A stretch of 64,000 bases of DNA, taken from Tetracentron sinense. Lineage: Eukaryota; Streptophyta; Magnoliopsida; Trochodendrales; Trochodendraceae. The notes under the pieces were generated by a model, which worked only from the letters and a program-made list of their open reading frames with translations, did not search any database and had not been told where the DNA came from. Below, piece after piece: positions 55,111 to 64,000 of the stretch. The stretch lies in NCBI GenBank assembly GCA_015143295.1, contig CM026562.1:3038001-3102000 (forward strand), given 5' to 3'. A program made the translations under genes and the position numbers. Within the stretch, counting starts at the first letter, position 1. Each line of letters begins with the position of its first letter.

Positions 55111-56122
55111 ATTATTCATACATGCGATACCAAAAAAATTTCATTTTAAGTCCCGATCAGGTGGTGTTTGCGACATAAACAACTTGAACAAAGAAATACT
55201 TAAATGAAGAAATTGTGTTTGAGAGAAAAACAAGTTCAACGCAGAAAAACCTAACTGAAGAGATGGTGTTTGGATTCAACTGAAAAAAGGGAGGTTACAA
55301 AACTCAAAAAATGATGAATTTGTAATGTAGAAACCTTTACCTCTATAACAAATTATCCATACTAAACGATGAGAGCAACAGAGAAAGTGAGATTCGAACA
55401 GCAGAGGAAAAATCGTATAGAAGACCTCAAAACACTGTCTTCAATGTTGCCCGAAGTGACAGGGGTATTTTCATCCTAAGGTGATGATAATTCGCATGCC
55501 CATGGAGTTCTCACGTGCCAAAGCCTATAAAAGTTATTCTGAAAAGTCTTGGCCTATTTCGAGGGTTTACAAGTAGTTAGGGCCTATTTTGGGAAAAAAC
55601 CTTCTATAATGGCCAGTCTTGTTCTAACATTTTATTCCCCACTATTCTCTTTGCAAGAGCTTGGCTTCTGGTCACAAATAATAACAACATTATCCTCAGA
55701 ATATTTGGGGTGGATGTTTCACGGCAACCATCCAAATCTATTTCAAAAGAAGCCATCTCCACTAACCAAACAGGTGGATTTCCCGTGAAATTACAAATCA
55801 CTGTCTAGTGTTTTGGTCTCCTCTCTATATTAGCTCTAACATTAATACAAGGTCAAATTGTTGCATGAAGTATTGCAACACTGTGATTTAAGAAAAACTC
55901 TAGCAAATGTCATATTTCATACTATCTTCTCATCCTCGGCCTGTACATAGGCCAGTAAATAACAGGCATGTCTCTAATATGCTAAAAACCTTCCAACCAT
56001 TTCTCCATGTTGGAGAGAGGGGTTCCTCCTCTTTCTAATAGAGTCTTTCTTGATAGTATTAAACCTCAATCATGTGAGAGAGAGGGGAAAGGGAGAGAGA
56101 GTGGGAAGAGGGTCTAGTGAGA
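55111..56122. other. Intergenic DNA between MULE relic and LTR
   Basis: No gene or repeat recognised. GA-rich low-complexity patches at 56080-56110. Short open frames at 55549-55801 have no family resemblance. Confidence 0.5.
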
Positions 56123-58998
56123 TGTGAACACCCCATTTTTACACCCCAAAACCCTTTTATTAATTTAATTTAATTTTGTTTTGTGAGCCTGAGTGTTGAG
56201 AGAGAGAGAGAGAGGCCCAAGATCATTTCCATAAACCCTTGATTAAAACCCCAAAATCCCAAAGCCTTAGACCCATGTTTCCAAGTCCAAGACCAAGACC
56301 AAGACCAAACCCCATCCAATTCCTAAAAACCAAACCCCAAATTCAATCCAGGGTCTTCTAAAGCCCAAAAGCCCATACCCATTTATATAAAATCAAGAGT
56401 GGGGTATTCAAAACCCCAATCTCATTGGCGTGAGAGCAGCAGCCTCATCACTCTCTCCTTCTCTTTCTCTTCTTCATCTTCGTACCGAGCTCCCTCTCTC
56501 CCTCTCCTGGTTCTCCTCTTCACCGGAGTTCTTCTCCATCTTCATACCCAAACACCATCGCCGGCAGCAGCAACATACGGGAGCAACCGAACCACCGTCG
56601 ACATTAGCTCAGTCCAACATCTTCAGTTCCGAACCCAGAGGATTTCAGTCCATGCCTTCGATCATCCATTCCGGCAAGCTTCATCTAGATCCGGCCGGAG
56701 GCGAGCTGCTGCTGTTTTGATCACTCCCGGTTAGTTCTTCCTCTCTCTTTTTAATCTCATTATTTTGATTTTCTCTTCCTCTCTTAATCCCGTTTCATCC
56801 GGATCTAGAATTCTAGATCTGGATTTCCCTTTATTTTTCTTTCATTCTTCATTTTCTATTTTTCATTTTATTTGGGTTCATCTGTACTAATCCACATCCC
56901 GCCACGCAGCGGCAGCTCCAGCCAGATCTAGTTTCCACGGCGAGTTTTAATCCACGCCCAAGACTGGCTTACAGTAAAGGTTTCACTTCTAATCATCACC
57001 TCCGGCCGCCATCCAGCCCCGATTGGGCCAGCAATACTGCCGGCGAGCTCCCTGTTTTCGAGTAACTTTCAACTTCTCCAATCTGTTGAAACCCAGCAGC
57101 CCACCGGATCTCTCTCTCACCTGAGTTATGTTTGTTTTCTCAGTAGAAGGGAGGTAATCCCTCTGATCATCTCTTCATCTCTGGCGAACCTGCAGCTCGT
57201 CTATCCATTTTCTCAGAGAATCCGAAGCTCAGTTCAGCCTCTCCATGTCTAACGCCGATCGTCTTCTCCGATCAGGTAATCTGCTGTCTCGGTCCATCTT
57301 CTTGATCTAAAATTTTCTAGATCCAGATCTAGGTTTCTAGATCTAGATCTATTGATCCGATTTTCTGTAGCTAATCCCCTTTAATCAATTTCATTTCTCC
57401 TCAATCGTTATTCTAATCAATGAATTTTTTTATTTATTTGAAGCTCCATTTCCGGCGAGTTGCAGAACCGAAGAGATCTAGTTCTTCGGTCATTTTTTCC
57501 GACCACTATTGTATCCGGCGAAGCTCGGTCAATTCCAGCCATCGATTTGATCTGTGGAGGAAAAGAAACCTCACCACAGCCCGGTAGTAGCCCATATAAT
57601 ACCTGATTCCGGCGAGTTTCACCAACTCTTCTCCGATTTTCCAATCCGGCAGTAGAGAGCTCTCCTATCCCTCTGCTCTTTCACCTCCGGTGGCTCTACC
57701 CAATCCAGCCTTCTCTATTTTGTTTTTTATTGTATTTTCTGGATCTGTATATTCTAATGTTTGAGAGGCAAATTTATGTTCTCTTCTTCCCTGAGCCGGA
57801 GTAGCAGCACCTTTGGTCATCGATCATCTTCACTCCAAGCCGTCGTAGGTATGATATCTACCTCTATTAATTTTTGTTTTATTTCTTTTTTATTTATTTG
57901 TTTGTGTGTCTATTGATGAGTGCATGTTTAAAATTGAAAATCTGAAGTTACGAATAGTAGATCCGAACTCTGTGTATAATTCTTGAGCTCTTTCCCCTTT
58001 GTTTGCTATGAATGATCTAAAATTGGGGGAATTATGGATCTCATTTGAATCCTTTGGGCCTTTGGATCGGGCCATAGTTAGTGAGTTGGAAGCCCGTGAG
58101 CCCTTAGAATCATTTTAGAATTTTTGGGCTTACCTCTTAAGGCCTTAGAATGATAGTGGACCAAAGCCAATTGACCATTAGTGGTCAATGGGCCTTGGCC
58201 CATTAACTTTCTCTTTGGGCTCATGTATGTATGTTTTATATCACGTATATGTGTGTGCAATAGGTTTGGGCCGTTTCTTTTCCTATTTTGCCTACATTGG
58301 GCACTTAGGTAGTTTTTGACTAGTTAAACTTGCCAAAATTAAAAAAAATACAAAAAAAATAAAAAATACAAAACAACAAAAACATTTAAAAAACCACAAA
58401 ACTCAAAAAAGACATACCCTAATAAATGAACGCCCCTTAGAGCTCCCCCACGAGCACCTAGCCACGCAACCGTCTCGGAATGAGATTCATAAATCTCAAT
58501 TCCACTTCCCTTCCCCAACTCAAACACGAGTTGGAAGTGACCACACTCCGAAACGAGTATAAAAACAGTCACGGACCCCCGAACTACTATGAGGGTCTGA
58601 TTCCGACTAACCGGATAAGTAGGCAGCCCAAAACCAGGGTTCGACCCCAACCAAAAATAAAATTTTTACACCCCATATTGATCTGTGTTTGATTAGCAAA
58701 ATTAATAATTGTTTAGGAAATTTTTAGGGATTTTAAATGTTTAGCTTAGACCTAATGAGTTACCATAAGTAAATGGAGGTCCTGGGGTGCCTAACCCCTT
58801 CCCCAGGACCTAAAAGGATCTCTTACCTAGACTGCTCTGGATCGTAGACCCCCTTATTTTGGATTATCTCGGGATCCTACTTCCCCTAAGTAGGTGGCGA
58901 CTCTTAGAATAAATTTAGCATTATTCCTCTACTCTCGAACCTTATCTCGACACTTAGAGTTGAGAGGGGAGGAAATGTGGTAAATTTCGGTGTTCACA
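56123..58998 (+). repeat. 5' LTR, 2876 bp
   Basis: Begins TGTGAACACC and ends GGTGTTCACA, a perfect 10-bp inverted terminus with TG..CA. The primer site follows within two bases. The interior has CT-rich and GA-rich stretches and CCGGCGAG-type repeats. The small frames at 56399-56734 are not recognised as genes. Its partner LTR is outside the window. Confidence 0.82.
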
Positions 58999-59000
58999 GC

Positions 59001-59020
59001 TTTGGCGACTCTGTTGGGGA
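59001..59020 (+). other. Primer-binding site (tRNA-Arg-like)
   Basis: TTTGGCGACTCTGTTGGGGA directly after the LTR. The TGGCGACTC core is the sequence reported for tRNA-Arg-primed Ogre elements. Confidence 0.65.
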
Positions 59021-60300
59021 TCTCTAAGATCCAACCTGAAAATTAGGTATAAGTTAAACATTATTAAAATCACTAATTATTTCCTAAAGTAATTCTTACT
59101 TTTGCTAATTCTTTTTATATTGTGGGTATGTTCATATTTTCTCTTATGTGCATATCATATCCATTGCATATTAGTGTAATAACCCCTAAACTCTTTAGTT
59201 TGACTTATTGCGCCTACAACTGTTTGATGATTATCTTCAGTGATGGGGCTTAACAGTCATGGTTTAGCTGTATCACCCCTGTGGGACGATTATTCTCAGG
59301 AAGGGATATAGACTAAACCTACTTGCGCCAATCGGCCCATTTTTGGGAGTCGCATATACGGCCAAGTGTCCCCCAACCACCTTAGGAACATCTTGCATTA
59401 CCCCAGCATATGCATATAGTTTAGGTAGAGATATAGTCTATAAGCATCTATTTAGGAAGGTTTCCCCTAATCCTACTTTGCTTATAGCCTATACCTGCCC
59501 TGCTTTTTGATTGAACATGAAGGTACCCATTTGTACCCTTATGTTCATTTAAAAAAGGGCATGTGTGAGCCATTGTTGAATAAACTCCCAACCCATCTCT
59601 AGACTTTGCATATGGGGTTCAAAAACCCAGATTCTACTGAATATCCATATTTTATCTTAAATCCATTGGGCCTTGAATTCCAATAACCCAACTTAGTAGG
59701 TAGACCCCTATCTGCCTACCCCATTGGTTTACATATGTCAAGGATCACCCCTTTTAACAAAACAATTGGTAAAAAAAAAAAAATCAAAATCAAAACTCAA
59801 TCAAAGCAAAAATAGAATAATTGGTAAAAAAAAAAAAAGAAAAAAAAAAGAGAGAGATGAAGTTAAAATTTGAAAACTTAAAAAAAAAAAAAAAAAAAAA
59901 CAAAAAAAAACAAAGAAAAAAACAAAAAAACAAAAAACAAAAAAAAAAACAAAAAAGGAAGGAAGAAAATCCAAAATTCAAAGAAGAGGAGGTTCAAAAT
60001 TCAAAATAAATAATATTGTGTTAGGTTGTCACATGTGGGGCCTAAAACCCAGTTCTAAATGGATATCCACATTCATTTTGCATCTTAAACCTATTGGGTC
60101 TTGGTTTCCAATAACCCAACTTAGTAGGTTGGATCCATGCCCGCCTACCCCATTTGGTTTCTTCAAAAAAAAAAAAAAAAAAAAAAAAAAATATTTTCAA
60201 AGATTTCAAAAGAAAAAGGGTTAGTGTTTCTGCATCTCATATGCATGTCATCGTGTTTACACTTGTATATATACTTACACTTACACATATTTTCAGTCAA
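59021..60300 (+). other. Untranslated leader with a 130-bp duplication
   Basis: Non-coding. A segment ending CCAATAACCCAACTTAGTAG..CTGCCTACCCCATTGGTTT (59617-59752) is repeated at 60038-60163 with about 80% identity. Between them is A-rich DNA (59770-59960) that yields meaningless poly-Lys frames. TTTTCAG just before the ORF1 ATG could be a splice acceptor. Confidence 0.65.
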
Positions 60301-61986
60301 ATGGCAGGCCCATCTAGGATACCAGAATCAATGAATAGATCAAAACCCAAGATGAATTTGAAGCTTACGGCGGCATGTAATAAAGAGCTCACCGAAATAG
60401 TAAATGTCCTCACTCCAATGCAAAAGCTATATTGGAGACAGAAGACTCACTTGGGCTACATCTTAGACCTTGTCTTGGTAAAGCCAGATTGGCGTCTCAT
60501 CACGGCAGCCATACAGTGTTGGGATTCTTCAGCCGTGGTTTTCCGTTTCGGAAGAAATGAGATGTACCCAACTTTAGAAGAAATCTCTACCATTCTTCGG
60601 TTGGATTTAACTGATACGGTGATTGTCCCTCGCTACAAACGATCATACAAGAGGGAATTATCAGAATTTCTGCGAATTAAACCTTCATTGTTGGAGAACT
60701 GTGCCAAGGATTCTTACTCCAGGCTGTCCACAAGTTATCTTTTAAAGAGATGCAAGCACAACTGGAAACCAGAGGACCAAACTGTAGATTTACCTGGATT
60801 CAACGCCTTTACTTTGGTGGCGGTGTCGCAGCTGGTTTTTCCCAAGAATAGCCGTGAGTATGTAGAGTCAGTACTTGTGGGAATCATCCAAGATGTGCGC
60901 AATGGAGGTACTCTTGTTCCAGTTATCTTAGCGGAACTATTCCTAAGCCTTAAGCATGTAGCTGACACCGGAAGGAATTTCTTTAATGCAAGCATTTCTT
61001 TGCTATTCCTATGGTTAGTGGAGCATATACCATCACTGATCACTGTGCCAGCAAATATCAGTGGGTATTGCAGTTTACCAAAAAAGTTTTCTGAGGTGCA
61101 GTCAAGCTTAAAAACCGTAGATGTGGGAAAGTTGTATGAACTCCTCAATAGCCTTTTAGATACTCAGATAATTTGGAAATGTGATTGGCTTAATATGAAG
61201 GTTTTACTTCTTTTGGCCACTGTTAAGAGAAGAAGCATAACACTTGCAGGAGTGACTGGGTCATCACCTTATGTACCCATCAGGGTACTTCGCCAGTTTG
61301 GTTACCAACAATGTGTACCAGTGTTAGATGACTTATCTCAGGATTATATCCGTTTTTCTGAGTTATCAGAACTCATGGACAGACGTTTTCAGACAGAGTG
61401 GCAGTTGTGTAAGTGGAGCAAGTTGCCAGGATATGTGGTATCGACTGGACCACCAACAAAAGAAGGATATGATCTGTGGTTGGAAAATCAACAGGTTGTG
61501 TCAGAAATGCCTAAGCCGGAAGAACTACCAACACCTGTTTCGGTACCCTCAAAGGGAAGTCTCCCTTTTTCTAAAGTAGCGATCCCTTGGGAAGATAAGT
61601 TCATACAAGCTCAACTTAAGATTCTCGAAGACAGGAAGGAATTGAAGAAAGCACAACAGGCGCACCGGCAACAAGAAGCCAAGATGAAGGAGATAGCTAG
61701 TGCAAAGGAAGAGCAGTTAGAACAGGCCCAGCTCAAGATTCTCAAGGGCATGAAAGAATTGGAGGAAGCACAACAGTTACTCCAACAAGAGAAGAATGAT
61801 TTGAAGCGTCGGCACCAACTTGCTCATGATGAAGAAAAGCAGTTAGAGCAAGCTATGCGAGAGTTCCAGAAAAAAAAAAGAGATGATGCTCGAGACTCCC
61901 GTCAGTTTGAAGAACAGTTTTGTTACTATCAAAAGCAGTTGAGTGTATCCAGGCATAATGCAGAATTTCAAAGCTTTGGAGTTTGA
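60301..61986 (+). CDS. Retrotransposon ORF1 before gag: DUF7745/plant-mobile-domain-like, coiled-coil tail, 561 aa
   Basis: Start chosen at ATG 60301 (MAGPSRIPES), since the upstream open frame is poly-Lys leader. Residues about 30-420 resemble the DUF7745 / aminotransferase-like plant mobile domain: PMQKLYWRQKTHLGYILDLV, then FRFGRNEMYPTLEEISTILR, FTLVAVSQLVFP and LLATVKRRSITL. From about 430 the protein is a Gln/Glu/Lys-rich coiled coil. Function is unknown. The stop at 61984-61986 looks premature: shifting one base continues for 44 residues (DMVDRLENEIACLHQQVLDL) to a TAG near 62119, so a one-base insertion is likely near 61980. It is separate from gag and precedes it, as in Ogre elements. 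Confidence 0.82.
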   Translation: MAGPSRIPESMNRSKPKMNLKLTAACNKELTEIVNVLTPMQKLYWRQKTHLGYILDLVLVKPDWRLITAAIQCWDSSAVVFRFGRNEMYPTLEEISTILRLDLTDTVIVPRYKRSYKRELSEFLRIKPSLLENCAKDSYSRLSTSYLLKRCKHNWKPEDQTVDLPGFNAFTLVAVSQLVFPKNSREYVESVLVGIIQDVRNGGTLVPVILAELFLSLKHVADTGRNFFNASISLLFLWLVEHIPSLITVPANISGYCSLPKKFSEVQSSLKTVDVGKLYELLNSLLDTQIIWKCDWLNMKVLLLLATVKRRSITLAGVTGSSPYVPIRVLRQFGYQQCVPVLDDLSQDYIRFSELSELMDRRFQTEWQLCKWSKLPGYVVSTGPPTKEGYDLWLENQQVVSEMPKPEELPTPVSVPSKGSLPFSKVAIPWEDKFIQAQLKILEDRKELKKAQQAHRQQEAKMKEIASAKEEQLEQAQLKILKGMKELEEAQQLLQQEKNDLKRRHQLAHDEEKQLEQAMREFQKKKRDDARDSRQFEEQFCYYQKQLSVSRHNAEFQSFGV

Positions 61987-62285
61987 CTTCAGAATTCAAA
62001 GTGCTTCGGACATGGTTGACAGGTTGGAGAACGAAATTGCATGCCTCCATCAGCAAGTTCTAGATCTTGGGGGCAACCCTTCATCATTTGGTTATGGCTT
62101 CCCAGATGGGCCTGTATAGGGTTGAGTCATTTTCTTTTTGTCTTCCGTTGTTTTTCTTTATTTTCTTTTAGGTCAGTGTTGTCTTAAAATCACACAAACA
62201 CTTGCATATATAAAGAAGTGATTTTCAACTTTTTGCTGTTAAATCATGCATTCATGTTTAATCGTTACATCTTTCTCAGTGTTGC

Positions 62286-64000
62286 ATGAAACAACGTATT
62301 ATCACTCGTTCTGTATCTCGTGCCCTTGCCCAAGCTGCGATAATAGATCTGGACAGTCCTGAAGTCGCAGATTAGTCCTCTCAAAGTTCAGCAGACATGA
62401 CTGCTCCCAACAATCGTCTGGATTCGAGTACAGATCAGCTTGTACAAGCACATGACCATGAGATACATGGGATGAAAGCCCAATTGGACAGTATTCAGGA
62501 AACCTTGCAGGCTCTGATGGCTTTACAACTTAACAAACCTACTCACCAACCAGAAGCCGGACCATTTCAACCCGAACAGCCTAGAACTTCATTCCAACCG
62601 GAAAGTTTTCAGCCAAACCAACCCGGAATTGGAACCTTTGGGCATCAACCAGACCAGTCAGGGTTTAGACCTTTCCAACCAGATCAACCCTCTTCATGAT
62701 CAGCCGGGTGAGGATGGTGATTTTGACTACACCCGATTTGATGGAAAAACTGGCGAGGCTGTGCGCTGCGACCATCACAATCCAAAAATGTCACAGGATT
62801 CTGAGTTATTGGTGTCTCTCAAGAGCCAACAAGAAGAAATTCGTCAACTGAAAGAGATGATGAAAAAAATGCAAGGGGCATCATCCTCCTCTATAGGGAT
62901 AACTCTGGATGACCTACTCTTCTCCTCTGATGCTTTGGTTCCCTCTGACTTTCGAGTGCCAAAATTCACTAAATATGGGGGCAAAGGGTGTCCGAAAGAG
63001 CATCTACAGTTGTATGTGGGAGACATGATGGCTTCCAGAGATAAACCATCATATCTTATCCAATATTTCCAGAAAAGTCTGAAAGATGCCGCTCTCAGAT
63101 GGTGGCTTTCGATTGATAAGAAGCGGATTACTAGTTGGCAAGATGTGATCGATCTCTTCATCGATCAATTTTCTTTTAACTTGGAGGTGCTCCCTCAAAA
63201 AAGTGATCTAGGGCAACTGTCTCAAAAGAATAATGAATCATTCATTGAGTATGCCGCTAGATGGAGAGAAATGGCGTCAAGACTATCAGTACAGTTATCA
63301 AAGGAAGAAATGGCTTCTACCTTTTTGGGAACCTTAAAGCAACCATATTCGACACTGATGATAACTCTACCGGCAACCGATTTCAAGGTAATTGTCGAGA
63401 CAGGGGCAAGAATTGAAACGACTGTTAAAAATGGTACTATACATGCCAGTCTTAGCCATACATCTCCGAGGTCAAGTGCTCCATTTAACAGGAATAATGG
63501 ACAAAAGGATACCAGGAAAAGAGAAGAAGTTAATTAGATCGCGCCAAGCGCACCCTTGATGTTGACTGCCCCACCAATCCAACAACATCCCCGACCTCAA
63601 AACCCTCAGTCGGTAAGGCAAAATCAGTATCAACAGGCGCGTTAGCCAGTGAGAAACCCTCAAAGAAATTTTACTCCTTTGCCCTACTCTTTAAGCCAGC
63701 TGTTGACTTTCCTCCTCAAAAAGGACCTTATAGCTCTGAAAGGACAAACTCCTCTTGTTCCGATTGATAAACAATCTCGGAATTACCATGCTCATCATTA
63801 TTGTGCATATCATCGAGGCCCAGGTCATGATACAGATGTGTGCTATGATCTTAGGCATGCAATTCAGAATTTGCTAGAAGAAGGAAAAGTCAAATTTGCA
63901 CCTGGAAATACTAGCATCATTCAAGCTCCTCTCCCCCCACATCAAGGACAGATTAATTTTCTGAGCGGGGATGAGTCTGATGTGAATATGGTTGAGATTG
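62286..64000 (+). pseudogene. Gypsy gag, broken; partial at window end
   Basis: The frame opens at ATG 62286 and meets an in-frame TAG at 62373-62375. The next ATG (62397) gives a Gln/Pro-rich N-terminus with FQPxQP repeats. A one-base frameshift near 62690-62700 leads to the retrotransposon gag core (KDAALRWWLSIDKKRITSWQ, then FIEYAARWREMASRLS) up to TAG at 63535-63537. The same frame continues past a further TAG at 63643-63645 into CAYHRGPGHDTDVCYDLRHA, the zinc-knuckle-like motif of Tat-type gags, and is open to 64000. Gag would form the virus-like particle. As written it is not translatable in one piece. Confidence 0.85.

Larger units (their letters stand above)
56123..64000 (+). mobile_element. 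Ty3/gypsy LTR retrotransposon, Tat/Ogre-like, 5' part (runs off window)
   Basis: Order: 5' LTR, primer site, 1.3-kb leader, extra ORF1, then gag. A large LTR, a TGGCGACTCTG primer site (tRNA-Arg type) and an ORF of unknown function before gag are the reported hallmarks of Ogre and related Tat elements. Protease, RT, RNase H, integrase and the 3' LTR would lie beyond 64000. Lineage assignment is inference until RT is seen. Confidence 0.78.

Noticed and set aside
55549-55801. Short gene on either strand
   Set aside because: Overlapping frames on both strands with no family resemblance.
59790-60009. Poly-Lys and poly-Phe frames
   Set aside because: Poly-A leader of the LTR element.
60154-60300. 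N-terminal extension of ORF1 from ATG 60154
   Set aside because: It would encode a Lys run and unrelated leader; ATG 60301 directly precedes family-like sequence.

Overview
This is plant nuclear DNA. It has a spliced plant gene, GT/AG introns, and the usual plant repeats: hAT, Tourist, Mutator, Helitron, L1-type LINE, TRIM and a large Ty3/gypsy element. I cannot name the species. No tRNA, rRNA, organelle insertion or CRISPR array was recognised.

One host gene dominates the left half. On the minus strand, ten exons between 35169 and 3726 assemble into a complete 426-residue cation-diffusion-facilitator protein. It closely resembles plant MTP5, the ZnT6-like partner of the Golgi zinc transporter MTP12. 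The gene spans 31.4 kb for 1.28 kb of coding sequence. Introns 3 (16.65 kb), 4 (6.65 kb) and 5 (4.5 kb) are swollen by transposons, while introns 6-9 are 95-239 bp. A decayed receptor-kinase fragment lies just beyond its 3' end (2.4-3.2 kb).

The introns hold a nested stack. Intron 3 has two decayed L1-type LINEs of one family. LINE A is split by a 5.9-kb hAT element with an apparently intact four-exon transposase gene (22014-24654). LINE B carries two smaller insertions, one with a perfect 8-bp target duplication. A Tourist MITE sits next to exon 3. Introns 4 and 5 hold further inverted-repeat elements with perfect 8-bp target duplications and ends built of short palindrome-rich oligomers.

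Upstream of the gene (35.6-45.9 kb) are Helitron-type ends, with CTAG termini after GC-rich hairpins. One is a 2.4-kb Helitron; another follows with three successive 5' ends. Nested in these are a 163-bp Mutator-type foldback, an 8-bp-TSD element and a rearranged TRIM retrotransposon. The stretch 45.9-52.4 kb is mostly featureless AT-rich DNA with small repeats. A broken MULE transposase gene occupies 54.8-52.5 kb on the minus strand.

From 56123 to the window end lies the 5' part of a large Ty3/gypsy element: a 2.9-kb LTR, a tRNA-Arg-like primer site, an extra ORF before gag (DUF7745/plant-mobile-domain-like with coiled coil), and a gag broken by amber codons and a frameshift. This layout fits the Tat/Ogre lineage. 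The element runs off the window before pol.
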